A stretch of 64,000 bases of DNA from Desulfitobacterium hafniense DCB-2. GTDB lineage: Bacteria > Bacillota > Desulfitobacteriia > Desulfitobacteriales > Desulfitobacteriaceae. Both the position numbers and the translations under genes were made by a program. Within the stretch, counting starts at the first letter, position 1, and the number at the start of each line of letters is the position of its first letter. The notes under the pieces are model-generated. The model was not told where the DNA came from. It made no database searches and was given only the letters and a program-made list of their open reading frames with translations. The stretch covers positions 2,756,001-2,820,000 of the forward strand of contig NC_011830.1 of assembly GCF_000021925.1 (NCBI RefSeq), read 5' to 3'. Shown here in pieces: positions 18,100-28,313 of this stretch.

Positions 18100-18798
18100 A
18101 TGAAGACTGTAATCATCGCTTGCCATACCCTTAAGGATGAACTTAACAGCGCGATTCAAGAGGCTGACTGCCCATTCCCTGTGCTATGGATAGAATCGGG
18201 GCTGCATCTTTACACAGATACCTTAAATAAGCGCCTCCAGCAGGAGTTGGCCAGAATCACCAATGTGGACCGTATTCTCCTGGCCTTTGGGTATTGCGGC
18301 AACTCTTTACTGGGGCTGACTTCCCCTCATGCCCAGCTGGTCTTTCCCTGTGTTGATGATTGCATCAGTCTTCTCCTGGGTTCTCAGCACGCCAGGAAGA
18401 AAATATCGGAAGAAATGGGCACCTATTATCTCACCAAAGGGTGGCTGGAATTCGAAAGCAACATCTGGCAGGAATACCAGTATGCTGTGAAACGCTATGG
18501 CAAGGAAAAGGCGGAGCGCCTGTTCAGACAAATCCTTAATCATTATCACCGGTTGGCCGTAATTGATACAGGGGCCTATGAGATAGCCGACTTCCTCGAA
18601 CTTACGGAAAAGATAGCCGCTACCTTGAAACTAAGCCATCAGATCATACCAGGCTCCACAAGCTACCTCAAGAAATTGCTCACAGGTCCTTGGGATGATG
18701 AGTTTGTCATTGTTCCTCCCGGGGAAATCGTTACTTTAACCCATTTATGCCATGACACTAATGAACCCCTTTGGCAAATTATCGGTATGTCCCAGTAG
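18100..18798 (+). CDS. DUF1638 protein
   Basis: 232-residue protein of the DUF1638 family, common beside corrinoid methyltransferase genes. It starts MKTVIIACHTLKDEL and has conserved LAFGYCGN, CVDDC and HYHRLAVIDTG segments; the several Cys and His residues could bind a metal. The start is placed at 18100 with GAAGGTG upstream, just after the second corrinoid gene. Function unknown; the neighbourhood points to maturation or repair of corrinoid components. Confidence 0.8.
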   Translation: MKTVIIACHTLKDELNSAIQEADCPFPVLWIESGLHLYTDTLNKRLQQELARITNVDRILLAFGYCGNSLLGLTSPHAQLVFPCVDDCISLLLGSQHARKKISEEMGTYYLTKGWLEFESNIWQEYQYAVKRYGKEKAERLFRQILNHYHRLAVIDTGAYEIADFLELTEKIAATLKLSHQIIPGSTSYLKKLLTGPWDDEFVIVPPGEIVTLTHLCHDTNEPLWQIIGMSQ

Positions 18799-18834
18799 AG
18801 GATAACTAACCAGAGATTGAGCGAGGTTTATTCA

Positions 18835-20682
18835 ATGGGTAAAGAAATAACCTCCCGAATCATCATTGGGGGTCAAAACCCCATTGCTGTTAAAAACAGG
18901 GCCTGGACCCTTATGGATATCTTAACGGATGCAGGTGTGTTTTTAGAGTCGGTCTGCGGCGGCCAAGGAACCTGCGGCAAATGCAAGGTCCGGGTTCTGA
19001 GCGGACAGGTGACGGATGGGCAGGGAAATCCTGCTGAACCTGAAAATGATGGCTCGTACTTAGCCTGCCGGGTTTATCCATTAGGTCAAGTCGTATTGGC
19101 TGACATCACCCAAAGAGGAGTCACGGCGAAAGGGGAAATCGGGAGAATCCATATTTCCCTTGAGGATAGGGCTCCAGTACTCAGCAAGTCGGTGGTGCGA
19201 CCGACCTATCCGACTTTAGCGCAAAACTACTCGCTGCAGGAAATGATCAGCAACGTTAATGAGCTGCAATCGCAAGAGAAGCAGGATTTACATATCACCG
19301 CATTACGGGATATGGCTTTGTTGGCCCAGACCAAGACAGAGAGCTATACTTTGATTCACTTGGGCGATCATGTGACAGCTGTGGAAGGAGGAGATACTTC
19401 CTCAGTTCTTTACGGAGTAGCTTTCGATATCGGAAGTACTACAGTGGCTGGAATGCTTATGGACATGAATAGGGGGGAGGCGGTTGCTGCCGCAGCCGAA
19501 ACCAATCCTCAGTCAGCCTATGGTGCCGATGTCATCTCCCGCATTAAAGCGGCGGAGAAGCCGGAAGGATTAAAACAACTTTCTGATCTGATTCGCCATT
19601 GTCTAAGTACCCTGATCCGCAGGCTTTGCTCCATAAGCGGGATAAGGGTACAGGATATTTATCTGGTGACCGTCGTGGGAAATTCAACCATGGAACACCT
19701 TCTGATGGGGATCTCACCTACCAGCCTGACTATCCCTCCCTATGTGCAAGCCTTTAAATCACTGTCACCTTTTCCACCCCAGGAACTTTCCCTGGATATT
19801 CACCCGGGGGGACGGGTGATTCTTATCCCCAATATTGCCAGTTTTGTGGGTGCAGATACCACAGCAGCTATCTTGGCTATGGATCAGGATCTGACTCCCA
19901 AGCTCACCTTATTGATCGATTTAGGAACGAACGGAGAGATTGTTCTCGGCAATCGGGAGCGAATGATTGTTACCTCTACAGCTGCCGGCCCCGCTTTTGA
20001 AGGCGCCCAGCTTTCCTGCGGTATGAGGGCCACGGATGGAGCCATCGATGATATCAGCATCCAAGAGGATGTCCTGATCCGAACGATTAACGCTCAGAAG
20101 CCTGCCGGAATATGTGGATCGGGAATCATTAAAGCTCTCGCCGAAATGGTGCGCAGGGGGATCATCACCTCTTCAGGGCGATTTGCGGAGAACAGTCAAA
20201 TGGCGCAGCTCTCTCCTGAGCTCCGGTCCAGAATAAGGGAGAAGGAGGGGCAGCGGGAATTTGTACTGGCCTTTGCCGAGGAAAGCGCCAACGGTTCGGA
20301 TATTGTCATTACCCAAGGGGATGTGCGGGAGCTTCAACTGGTTAAGTCCTCGATTTGCACAGGATCGCAAATCTTAATGCAGACCTTGGGCGTCAACCCA
20401 GAAGACATTGAACAGGTTTTTATCGCCGGTGCTTTCGGCAGTTTTGTGGATTTGGACAGCGCCTTGGCTATTGGCTTAATCCCTATACAAGAACGAAACA
20501 GAATCCGCTCCGTGGGCAATGCGGCGGGAGAAGGGGCTGCCAAGGCTTTGCTTTCACACAAGCACATTCAACGCTGCCAGGCCATTGCCGAGAAAGCAGA
20601 GTTTGTCGAGTTGGCTAATCATCCCCAGTTTCAAAAGAGCTTTATTAATAATCTGGCATTTCCAAAAGGAGGTATAACATGA
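18835..20682 (+). CDS. Corrinoid-activating ferredoxin-ATPase (RACo/RamA-like)
   Basis: 615-residue protein. The N-terminus is a [2Fe-2S] ferredoxin domain (CGGQGTCGKCKV near residues 42-53, with a later YLACRV), followed by a linker and a large ASKHA ATPase domain (DUF4445) with FDIGSTTVAGML and LIDLGTNGEI phosphate loops. This is the architecture of RACo, which reduces inactive Co(II) corrinoid with ATP use. It completes a four-part system with methyltransferases I and II and the corrinoid protein. ATG 18835 is preferred over TTG 18817 because GCGAGG lies between them. Confidence 0.92.
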   Translation: MGKEITSRIIIGGQNPIAVKNRAWTLMDILTDAGVFLESVCGGQGTCGKCKVRVLSGQVTDGQGNPAEPENDGSYLACRVYPLGQVVLADITQRGVTAKGEIGRIHISLEDRAPVLSKSVVRPTYPTLAQNYSLQEMISNVNELQSQEKQDLHITALRDMALLAQTKTESYTLIHLGDHVTAVEGGDTSSVLYGVAFDIGSTTVAGMLMDMNRGEAVAAAAETNPQSAYGADVISRIKAAEKPEGLKQLSDLIRHCLSTLIRRLCSISGIRVQDIYLVTVVGNSTMEHLLMGISPTSLTIPPYVQAFKSLSPFPPQELSLDIHPGGRVILIPNIASFVGADTTAAILAMDQDLTPKLTLLIDLGTNGEIVLGNRERMIVTSTAAGPAFEGAQLSCGMRATDGAIDDISIQEDVLIRTINAQKPAGICGSGIIKALAEMVRRGIITSSGRFAENSQMAQLSPELRSRIREKEGQREFVLAFAEESANGSDIVITQGDVRELQLVKSSICTGSQILMQTLGVNPEDIEQVFIAGAFGSFVDLDSALAIGLIPIQERNRIRSVGNAAGEGAAKALLSHKHIQRCQAIAEKAEFVELANHPQFQKSFINNLAFPKGGIT

Positions 20683-21305
20683 ACGTTTTACTCTTTGGCG
20701 GCTTTTTGGGCGCGGGTAAGACCTCCTTGATTCTCTCTGCGGCCAAGTTCCTGGTGGAGAATAATCTAACCGCCCAAGCAACCAACCCGGCCAAACCCTC
20801 TTTAATTATTATCGAGAATGAAGTGGGTGAGACAGGGATTGATGATAAAATCCTCAAAGCCAATGGGCTGATGGTTCGGGAGCTTTTCTCCGGTTGTATT
20901 TGCTGCACATTGACCTCTGAACTGACTGTGACTTTAAATGAGCTTTATGAAACCTATGATCCCCAGTGGGTGATCGTGGAGGCCACGGGAATGACTTATC
21001 CCCATCGAATCGCGGAAACCATTCACACCTATGGCAAGGGAGTCGAAAACCTGAAGATCATGATCGTCGCCGATGCTGAACGTTGGGAAGAACTGATGGA
21101 GATCGTCCCCGGGCTTGTTGAAGGTCAGATCGCTAAGGCGGATCTGATTTTTCTCAATAAGATCGACTGTATGCACCATGAGGCCTTGGCCGAAATAGAA
21201 AAAAGCCTGCATCATCTTAATCCTGCAGCGCAAATTCATTGTGTATCAGCTTTTAGGGGAATTAACCCGGAAATCTGGCGTGAGGCGGTGTGGAGAAATG
21301 AGTGA
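20679..21305 (+). CDS. CobW/COG0523-type G3E GTPase
   Basis: 208-residue P-loop GTPase. Walker A is GGFLGAGKTS (residues 8-17), the metal-binding CxCC motif is in SGCICCTLTSE, and the base-specificity motif is LNKID. COG0523 proteins deliver metals such as zinc, cobalt or nickel to client enzymes. It is shorter than full CobW because the C-terminal domain is missing; the next gene, overlapping by eight bases, carries a His-rich N-terminus and may supply the missing part. It probably metalates a methyltransferase of this cluster (inference). Confidence 0.85.
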   Translation: MNVLLFGGFLGAGKTSLILSAAKFLVENNLTAQATNPAKPSLIIIENEVGETGIDDKILKANGLMVRELFSGCICCTLTSELTVTLNELYETYDPQWVIVEATGMTYPHRIAETIHTYGKGVENLKIMIVADAERWEELMEIVPGLVEGQIAKADLIFLNKIDCMHHEALAEIEKSLHHLNPAAQIHCVSAFRGINPEIWREAVWRNE

Positions 21306-21786
21306 GCACAAGCATGAGCAGCACCGGCATGGTCATGCTTGTGAATGCGAAAGTTGTCATGGGTCTGAACACCGGCACGAAAACACGCTGCCAAAGGTTC
21401 ATGCTGCCCTTAATGAAGAACCTGAGATTTTCTCGGAAAGCTATGAATTAACCTTTAAGCAGGAAAGCAGCACCCTCCCTGTACAAGAAGCTCTGCTCCA
21501 CTGGGGCGGTGAGATCCTCCGCTGGGTGAAGAACAAACATGGTTTTGTAGGGCATATCAAAGGTTTCAGCGAAGGAACAGAGCATTTTTGGTTTTCTTCT
21601 ACGGGAAAAGCCATCAATATAAAATCATCTTCCGGCTGGAGTGAGGGGATGGACAAAAAGTTCACCATCAACGCTACCGCCATAATATTCGGTACTCCTA
21701 AAAAAGAGCTTGCTGAATACGCAAGGCAGTGTTTAGAACTCTCCATCGCAACTAAATGTCCGGATTCAACACTGGTCAGGAAATAA
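21298..21786 (+). CDS. His-rich protein, probable partner of the GTPase
   Basis: 162 residues. The first 30 are very rich in His, Cys and Glu (HKHEQHRHGHACECESCHG), a clear metal-binding segment. The rest includes WVKNKHGFVGHIKGF and FWFSSTGKAINI, somewhat like the CobW C-terminal region. ATG 21298 overlaps the GTPase stop, which points to coupling. I infer a split COG0523 metallochaperone: GTPase in one gene, metal-binding tail and C-terminal domain in the other. Confidence 0.65.
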   Translation: MSEHKHEQHRHGHACECESCHGSEHRHENTLPKVHAALNEEPEIFSESYELTFKQESSTLPVQEALLHWGGEILRWVKNKHGFVGHIKGFSEGTEHFWFSSTGKAINIKSSSGWSEGMDKKFTINATAIIFGTPKKELAEYARQCLELSIATKCPDSTLVRK

Positions 21787-21909
21787 CCGGAGAATAAACC
21801 TAAGTCTTGATTACAGCCATTTCTGGGGAATTGATATCACCCTTACAGGGCAACATTATAATAGTTTTGTAGTTTTTGTTGTCCCTGAACAAGCGAAGGA
21901 GTGATAGCA

Positions 21910-22779
21910 ATGAGTGAAACCAAAATTCCTCAACCCACTTTTCCTGCCCAGCACCAGGATAAGCAGCCCGGACTGGAAACCTTAATGAATCCCAGCCCCA
22001 TCTTCGAGGACCTGAACTATCGGCCCAGCGGCAAGTTACAGGGCAAAGTCGCCTTGATCAGCGGCGGAGACAGTGGCATCGGGAAAGCGGTAGCCATTCT
22101 CTATGCCAAGGAAGGTGCCGATATTGCCATCGTTTATCTTGATGAACAGGTTGATGCCCAGGCAACCAAGGAGAGAATTGAGCAGCTGGGGAGACGCTGC
22201 CTGCTGATCCCAGGGGATATTGGCGAGGAAAATTTCAGCAATCAAGCTGTGCAAAAAACCTTGGATACCTTGGGAGGATTGGATATCCTCGTGAACAATG
22301 CAGCGGAACAGCACCCCCAGAATTCTCTTCTCGATATTACTGCTCAACAAATTGAGCAAACCTTTCGCACCAATATTTTCGGCATGCTGTATCTGACCAA
22401 GGCAGCACTTCCTCATCTCAGATACGGCTCCGTGATTATCAATACAGCTTCGATTACAGCTTATAAAGGGGATGCCAAACTTATCGACTATTCCGCATCC
22501 AAAGGAGCAGTCGTGGCTTTCACACGTTCTCTTTCCGAATCACTGATCAAACAGGGCATCCGTGTCAACGGCGTAGCACCCGGCCCCATCTGGACGCCGC
22601 TGATTCCGGCATCTTTCGACGCCAATGAGGTTTCCACCTTTGGCAGCACTACTCCCATGCAGCGGGCCGGACAGCCGGTGGAATTGGCTCCGGCCTATTT
22701 GTTCCTTGCTTGCGAGGGTTCTGCCTATATGTCGGGGCAGATGCTCCATGTTAATGGAGGGACGATAGTCAACGGGTGA
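21910..22779 (+). CDS. Short-chain dehydrogenase/reductase (YghA/YhdF type)
   Basis: 289-residue NAD(P)-dependent oxidoreductase. Visible are the long N-terminal extension typical of this subgroup, the Rossmann TGxxxGIG variant SGGDSGIGKAV, the NNAA motif, a Ser then YSASKGAVV (catalytic Tyr-xxx-Lys), and PGPIWTPL. ATG 21910 has AAGGAG ten bases upstream. The family includes general-stress dehydrogenases; substrate unknown. Stands alone, followed by a terminator. Confidence 0.92.
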   Translation: MSETKIPQPTFPAQHQDKQPGLETLMNPSPIFEDLNYRPSGKLQGKVALISGGDSGIGKAVAILYAKEGADIAIVYLDEQVDAQATKERIEQLGRRCLLIPGDIGEENFSNQAVQKTLDTLGGLDILVNNAAEQHPQNSLLDITAQQIEQTFRTNIFGMLYLTKAALPHLRYGSVIINTASITAYKGDAKLIDYSASKGAVVAFTRSLSESLIKQGIRVNGVAPGPIWTPLIPASFDANEVSTFGSTTPMQRAGQPVELAPAYLFLACEGSAYMSGQMLHVNGGTIVNG

Positions 22780-22831
22780 TGATCAAGGTAATTCACGATC
22801 CTATAAGTCACATATTAGGGAGAAGTCTTCG

Positions 22832-22862
22832 ACACTCTTCGTCTTTACGAAGGGTGTTTTTG
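22832..22862 (+). terminator. Terminator after the dehydrogenase
   Basis: acactcttcgt pairs with acgaagggtgt, followed by TTTTTG. Confidence 0.85.
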
Positions 22863-22904
22863 TTATTTACAGAGGATCAACATGATGAGAGATGAGGAAC
22901 CGCC

Positions 22905-23564
22905 TTATCGATCATTTGTTAACTGACCATTTGACCAAACGGGAATAGGCTCGCCTAAGAAGGTTGGTTCAGGCTTAACCAAAGCATAAAGAAAGTCCTT
23001 ATTCCGAGCGGCGACTTCACGAAGTTTATAATAATTTATGCCAAGGTAATATCGTTTATCAGCGATAACACCGTACGATTCGATCCCCATCTTGCGGGAA
23101 TCAAAGATTGCCCGGTATAAGTGATAATCCTGAGTGACGACGATTAGGCTTTGAACCTGAAAGATTTCCTTTGCTCGATACATACTTTCATAGGTCGAAA
23201 ACCCGGCGTGATCCATAAAGATATGCTCATCAGGAACCCCTTTGGCCATTAAATAATCCTTCATACCATTAACTTCGTCATATTCTTTTCGACCGTGATC
23301 ACCACTCACGATAATTTTTGTGTCTGGGTTTTTAGTATAAACTTCATAGGCTGTTTCCAAGCGATCTCCCAGCATATCAGAGGGTTTTCCTGTGTTTGGA
23401 TTAAAGTAAGCCCCCAGCACTAAAATGGCATCGGTTTGGGGTAAAGGTTTATCCATCGTAACTATATACTTTGCGCTAAAGGAATGAACATAAAAATTTA
23501 TGCTAAGAACAGAGAGTCCTCCAACGAGAAAAACGATAACCAGTAATTGTAGTAGTCTGATCAC
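22905..23564 (-). CDS. DUF218 (SanA/YdcF-like) membrane-anchored protein
   Basis: 219 residues. One N-terminal membrane helix (residues 5-25) then a DUF218 domain with AILVLGAYFNPN, DRLETAYEVY, VSGDHGR and VTQDYHLYRA motifs. Related proteins act in envelope barrier functions or vancomycin tolerance; exact reaction not known. The GTG start at 23564 has its GGAGAG about 20 bases upstream, unusually far, so the start is uncertain. Confidence 0.85.
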   Translation of the reverse strand: MIRLLQLLVIVFLVGGLSVLSINFYVHSFSAKYIVTMDKPLPQTDAILVLGAYFNPNTGKPSDMLGDRLETAYEVYTKNPDTKIIVSGDHGRKEYDEVNGMKDYLMAKGVPDEHIFMDHAGFSTYESMYRAKEIFQVQSLIVVTQDYHLYRAIFDSRKMGIESYGVIADKRYYLGINYYKLREVAARNKDFLYALVKPEPTFLGEPIPVWSNGQLTNDR

Positions 23565-23898
23565 TTTAGTTTTAATTTTAAGTCTCTCCTTCCTGAAGAA
23601 GCTCTGCAGTTCTAGCGATATTAACCCTTTTCATTTTAAGTGAAAGAGGAGGAAAAGAAAATAGGCAGTGCTTTAAGATAGCACATGGAGTGTTGCGCTC
23701 AACTTTTTGATAGGTCTTCAATAGACCACACTTTGCCAACCTAAGACAGATTGGTGAAATAAGTGAATTATGGGAGTGAGTTATAAAGGGTAACTAAAGT
23801 GGAGCGTCTAAGAGAAATATGCTATTCGTCGACTGATCCTTGAAGGTAAACAAAGTCATGTGTTGAATATAACTGATATTAAGGAGGCGATGGGCATA
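23565..23898. other. Gene-free stretch between divergent genes
   Basis: Holds the two divergent promoters of the DUF218 and CBS genes. AT-rich with short imperfect repeats (tagtcttcaatagac-like around 23715). I see no gene, tRNA or clear riboswitch in it. Confidence 0.6.
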
Positions 23899-24273
23899 AT
23901 GAGAATCGGAGCAGTCATGGAAAAGGAATTTGTTACGGTCAGGGAAACAGACCCGATTGAAAATGTGTTGAAAATAATGACCGAAAAGAAAGTAAATGGG
24001 TTGCCTGTGGTTAACGAGCATAACCTGCTGATCGGCATGGTCGTCAAAGCGGATATTTTCCGCTTTATGATTCAGCCTGGTCATATTGAATCTTGTCCTG
24101 TGGATTGGGTTATGGCTAAAGATGTGGTTTCAGTTCATCCGGATGAGAGTGTACGGGAAGCTGCCGACAAGCTCTTAAGCAATCATATCGTTGCTATGCC
24201 GGTTGTTGAAAATAGCAAAGTGGTAGGTGTCGTTAGCGTTGAAGACCTGCTGAGATATTACTCCCATAGGTGA
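23899..24273 (+). CDS. Two-CBS-domain protein
   Basis: 124 residues forming a pair of CBS domains and nothing else: first MRIGAVMEKEFVTVRETDPIE..VNGLPVVNE, second VMAKDVVSVHPDESVREAADK..VAMPVVEN. Such stand-alone pairs bind adenine nucleotides and act as energy sensors on an unknown partner. ATG 23899 is preferred to ATG 23890, which is only two bases from AAGGAGG. No coupled enzyme gene is adjacent. Confidence 0.88.
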   Translation: MRIGAVMEKEFVTVRETDPIENVLKIMTEKKVNGLPVVNEHNLLIGMVVKADIFRFMIQPGHIESCPVDWVMAKDVVSVHPDESVREAADKLLSNHIVAMPVVENSKVVGVVSVEDLLRYYSHR

Positions 24274-24280
24274 GCATGCT

Positions 24281-25318
24281 TTAATGCCCCATAAACAAGC
24301 CGATGAAATCTTCAACAATCGCTTCATAAGCAGGCCGATCTGTGTAAAACGCCATGCCATGAACGGCGTTCTCAGCCAAATAGAGCTTCTTTTCCGCTTT
24401 ACAGGCATCATAGAGCTGCAGGGCCATTTCTACAGGTACAAAATCATCCAGAGCCCCGTGAATGAACAACATTGGAGTTTGGTTTTTTTCCACCTGCCTT
24501 AAAGACGAAGCTTCAGAAAAATTATAGCCTGCCTTAATATCCGTGAACAGACTCACAGCCGGAAGCAAAGGAAAAGCAGGAAGATTGTACATGCGTTTAA
24601 GCTGGTAAGCAAGTTCATCTTGAACTGAGGTATAGCCACTGTCTTCCACGATGACTTTCACTTGTTCAGGCAGGCTCTCACCGCTGACCATCATCACAGT
24701 GGCTCCGCCCATGGAAAGACCATGTAAGGTGATTTGAGCATCAGGCCCCACCTTCTCCGTGGTTTCCTGAATCCAGAGCAGATAATCCTTGCGATCCGGC
24801 CAGCCAAACCCGATAAAGTCCCCTTCACTGGTGCCATAGCCTCTGGCATCGGGAAGCAAGACGTTATAACCCAGCTTTTCTGAATAGAATTTGGCGAATT
24901 CCCCCATTTCCAGTGCCTGGCTTCTGTAGCCATGGGCTATAATAACTGTTCTGGTAGTCGGTATCCTGGCTGGAATATAATAGCCCGCCAGCCTAAACCC
25001 ATCTTCGGAGGTAACCGTCCAGAACTCATAAGGCTGACTTTCAACCCAGCTTGGAGGAGTCTGCTCAGTCGGGGAGAAATCCCCAGAATCAGCAAGCTCG
25101 GTGGAAGCAGGGCTGATAGCCATTGCCATCACAGGGAAGGTTTGCACCTCATTGCTTTCCATAGATATGGACGTCAATCTTGTGTTTTGGGACCAAGGGT
25201 CATTGGGTTTTCGTTCAATGACCATATGATAGAAATAAAAACTGAATGATGCCAGGCTCAAAAAAATAAGTGCAGTGATAATAGCAAGTTTGATAGCAAT
25301 CCTTTTTACAGTCATCAT
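24281..25318 (-). CDS. Alpha/beta hydrolase with N-terminal membrane anchor
   Basis: 345 residues. A membrane helix at residues 8-28 is followed by an alpha/beta-hydrolase domain: HGYRSQ oxyanion region, nucleophile elbow GLSMGGATV, the acid in HGALDDFVP and final AVHGMAF giving the Ser-Asp-His triad. The active site faces outside the membrane. Resembles Firmicute proteins annotated as extracellular peptidase-like or esterase hydrolases. Ends eight bases from the convergent CBS gene. Confidence 0.88.
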   Translation of the reverse strand: MMTVKRIAIKLAIITALIFLSLASFSFYFYHMVIERKPNDPWSQNTRLTSISMESNEVQTFPVMAMAISPASTELADSGDFSPTEQTPPSWVESQPYEFWTVTSEDGFRLAGYYIPARIPTTRTVIIAHGYRSQALEMGEFAKFYSEKLGYNVLLPDARGYGTSEGDFIGFGWPDRKDYLLWIQETTEKVGPDAQITLHGLSMGGATVMMVSGESLPEQVKVIVEDSGYTSVQDELAYQLKRMYNLPAFPLLPAVSLFTDIKAGYNFSEASSLRQVEKNQTPMLFIHGALDDFVPVEMALQLYDACKAEKKLYLAENAVHGMAFYTDRPAYEAIVEDFIGLFMGH

Positions 25319-25657
25319 TCATCCCTTCCTTGTCCCTATTTTAACAACAAACAATCTTGTATTTCAATGGAAGTTGTAGGCAGGCGGTGCCTGGTGTCAG
25401 CTTATGTCTAAGACACAGCTGCTGTGATTGCATCCCGTGAAGATATTTCTTGCTACTGAATCGTTGTATTGGAACCGTTTACAAGTCTCCGGGCTGTAAA
25501 CGGTTCTTTGCTGAGGGAATAAGAGAATTGCCGATATATTTTTTATTTTTTCCTGAAGAATTCTTGACGATATTCTGTTAAAATGTAAAATAGACATTGT
25601 TATGTTTTTAATAACTGCCGGTTTTCGACAACCGGCTTTGGTTTGAGGAGGTCTGGC
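25319..25657. promoter_or_regulatory. Intergenic region with potABCD promoter and two hairpins
   Basis: A good promoter is seen: TTGACG (25564-25569), 16 bases, TAAAAT (25586-25591). A stem gaaccgtttaca/tgtaaacggttc lies at 25472-25506 and a second one gccggtt/aaccggc at 25617-25636, in the potA leader. Either could be a regulatory structure; no known riboswitch class is recognised. Confidence 0.55.
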
Positions 25658-26704
25658 ATGAGCGAAGAGATCATCAGGCTTGTCAACGTGACGAAAGAGT
25701 ATGACGGGGTACAAGTCCTGGATAACATAAATTTATATATTTTGCGCAATGAGTTTATAACCCTTCTTGGACCGAGCGGTTGCGGAAAAACCACAACCCT
25801 TCGAATCATTGGAGGGTTTGAAAATGTTACCGGTGGGGATATCCTCTTTGAGGGCAAAAAGATCAATGATGTTCCGCCTTATAAGCGAAAAGTCAATACG
25901 GTCTTTCAACAGTATGCCTTGTTTCCCCATATGAATGTTTTCGAGAATATTGCCTTTGGTCTGCGGATTAAGAAGGTTGATAATAAGGCCATTTACGCGA
26001 AGGTGCTCCAGGTTATGGAGCTGATGAACCTTAAAGGCTTTGAAAAAAGGAATATTGATTCCTTAAGCGGCGGACAACGGCAAAGGGTAGCCATTGCCAG
26101 AGCCATCGTCAATGAACCGGAGGTTCTGCTATTGGATGAGCCTCTGGCCGCTTTGGATTTAAAATTGCGCAAAGAAATGCAGCTGGAGCTGAAACGAATT
26201 CAGCAGCGCCTGGGGATCACCTTTATCTTTGTCACCCATGATCAGGAAGAAGCCCTGACCATGTCCGACACCGTGGTGGTGATGAATGAAGGGAAAATCC
26301 AGCAGATTGGCTCTCCCATCGATATTTATAATGAACCGAAGAATGTTTTCGTGGCCGACTTTATCGGGGAAAGCAATATCTTGGACGGGGTCATGCTCCA
26401 GGACTTCCTGGTCCATTTCCACGGCCGCCGGTTTGACTGCCTGGATAAGGGGTTTAGCGCCAACGAAGGGGTGGATGTGGTCATCCGTCCCGAAGATTTG
26501 AAGCTGGTAGCGGCGGAGGAAGGGATGCTCACCGGCGAGGTTCAATCCGTAGTCTTTAAGGGTGTTCATTATGAAATGATGATTCAGAGCAGCGAGTTTT
26601 GCTGGATGGTGCACAGCACACAGATGGAAGAAGTGGGGAATGAGGTTGGACTCAAGATCCTGCCCAATGATATTCACATTATGAAGAAGGTGAAAGGTGA
26701 TTGA
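25658..26704 (+). CDS. potA: Spermidine/putrescine importer ATPase
   Basis: 348-residue ATPase: Walker [10 protein letters not shown]-loop [11 protein letters not shown], signature LSGGQRQR, Walker [12 protein letters not shown], then a C-terminal TOBE domain for regulation. It couples ATP hydrolysis to polyamine import. The start at 25658 has GAGGAGGT upstream. It overlaps potB by four bases (TTGA); the whole potABCD set is chained by such overlaps. Confidence 0.95.
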   Translation: MSEEIIRLVNVTKEYDGVQVLDNINLYILRNEFITLLGPSGCGKTTTLRIIGGFENVTGGDILFEGKKINDVPPYKRKVNTVFQQYALFPHMNVFENIAFGLRIKKVDNKAIYAKVLQVMELMNLKGFEKRNIDSLSGGQRQRVAIARAIVNEPEVLLLDEPLAALDLKLRKEMQLELKRIQQRLGITFIFVTHDQEEALTMSDTVVVMNEGKIQQIGSPIDIYNEPKNVFVADFIGESNILDGVMLQDFLVHFHGRRFDCLDKGFSANEGVDVVIRPEDLKLVAAEEGMLTGEVQSVVFKGVHYEMMIQSSEFCWMVHSTQMEEVGNEVGLKILPNDIHIMKKVKGD

Positions 26705-27525
26705 AAAAAAAATTACTGACCGCTCCCTATCTGTTGTGGATGCTGATCTTCACCATTGTCCCGCTGATTTTGGTGGTTTATTTCAGTCTGTTTGAAAGCG
26801 GTCCCGAGGGGATTCGCTTTACTGCAGTACATCTGGAAAGAGTTTTTGAACCTATCTATCTTAAGGTTATTTTGCGTTCGATTTGGCTCGCTCTGATCAG
26901 CACGGTGTTTTGCTTGCTGCTGGGGTATCCGATGGCGATGATTTTGGCCTCCAAGGGGCTAAAAAGAAGAGACTTTTTAATCGTTCTTTTTGTTTTGCCC
27001 ATGTGGATGAATTTTCTGGCCCGAACCTACGCCTGGATGACTCTGTTGGAAAATAAGGGCATCATTAATCAGCTTTTGGCCGCCTTGAGCTTGCCGGCTT
27101 TAAATATCCTCTACACAGATAAAGCGGTGATCTTGGGCATGGTCTATAATTTTCTTCCCTTTATGGTTTTGCCTATTTATTCCGTCTTACAAAAAATCGA
27201 CCACTCTCTGATCGAAGCGGCGGAGGACTTAGGGGCTACCCCTTATAAGACTTTCTTTAAAGTGACCTTCCCTTTAAGCCTTTCCGGCGTGGCCTCAGGT
27301 ATTATCATGGTTTTTATGCCGGCTGTGACGACTTTCGTCATTTCCAGGCTGTTGGGCGGAGGGCAATATATGCTGATCGGTAATTTGATCGAACAGCAAT
27401 TCCTCACCACCGGAGACTGGGGTTTCGGCTCATCCTTATCCCTGATCCTTATGATCTTCCTGCTCCTGACCATGGGGATTATGTCCAAGACGGACAAAGA
27501 TCAGGAAGGGGGTAGATTCTGGTGA
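26701..27525 (+). CDS. potB: Spermidine/putrescine importer permease
   Basis: 274-residue membrane subunit with about six helices and the EAA loop ([19 protein letters not shown], near residues 165-183). TTG start overlaps the potA stop. Pairs with the next permease. Confidence 0.94.
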   Translation: MKKKLLTAPYLLWMLIFTIVPLILVVYFSLFESGPEGIRFTAVHLERVFEPIYLKVILRSIWLALISTVFCLLLGYPMAMILASKGLKRRDFLIVLFVLPMWMNFLARTYAWMTLLENKGIINQLLAALSLPALNILYTDKAVILGMVYNFLPFMVLPIYSVLQKIDHSLIEAAEDLGATPYKTFFKVTFPLSLSGVASGIIMVFMPAVTTFVISRLLGGGQYMLIGNLIEQQFLTTGDWGFGSSLSLILMIFLLLTMGIMSKTDKDQEGGRFW

Positions 27526-28313
27526 AATCTTTCTTGATGAAAAGCTATACCTTTCTGATTTTCTTCTTTCTTTATGCCCCCATCCTGATCCTGATGATTT
27601 TTTCTTTTAATGATTCCAAGTCCCGGGGGAACTGGGATGGATTTACATTACGGTGGTACATTGAGCTTTTTCAGGATGGTCAGATTGCCTCTGCACTATA
27701 TTACACTTTAGTGGTAGCCATTCTTGCCTCACTGATCGCTACGCTCATCGGCACCTTGGCGGCTATCGGCATCAATAATATGCATGGATTTCCCAAGGTT
27801 ATAACCTTAAATGTAACGTACTTGCCGATGCTCAGCCCGGATATTGTCATGGGAATATCCTTGATGCTGCTCTTCATTTTTATTAAGTTCAAGCTGGGGT
27901 TTATAACCATGCTCTTCGCTCATATCACCTTTAATTTGCCCTTTGTAATCTTTTCAGTGCTGCCGAAACTGCGCCAGCTCAATGACGATACTTATGCTGC
28001 GGCCCTGGATTTGGGAGCGACTCCTTTTGAGGCATATAAAAAGGTCATTCTGCCTCAGATTTCCCCGGGGATCGTCACAGGCTTTCTGCTGGCTTTTACC
28101 ATGTCTATCGACGATTTTGTCGTGAGCTTCTTCACCACGGGGTCTGGGGTATCCAATCTGGCGATCACCATTTACTCCATGGCCCGTCGGGGAATCAATC
28201 CTAAAATTAATGCCTTGCTTACCTTGATGTTTATTTTTATTATGATTATTTTGGTCTTTGTCAATTATCGGATGGCCAAGGATAAATCCAATGAAAAGAG
28301 GGAGATGTATTGA
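27522..28313 (+). CDS. potC: Spermidine/putrescine importer permease
   Basis: 263-residue second permease with the N-terminal SKSRGNWDGFTLRWY segment typical of PotC and an EAA loop (YAAALDLGATPFEAYKKV). GTG start overlaps the potB stop; its own stop overlaps the potD start. Confidence 0.94.
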   Translation: MKSFLMKSYTFLIFFFLYAPILILMIFSFNDSKSRGNWDGFTLRWYIELFQDGQIASALYYTLVVAILASLIATLIGTLAAIGINNMHGFPKVITLNVTYLPMLSPDIVMGISLMLLFIFIKFKLGFITMLFAHITFNLPFVIFSVLPKLRQLNDDTYAAALDLGATPFEAYKKVILPQISPGIVTGFLLAFTMSIDDFVVSFFTTGSGVSNLAITIYSMARRGINPKINALLTLMFIFIMIILVFVNYRMAKDKSNEKREMY

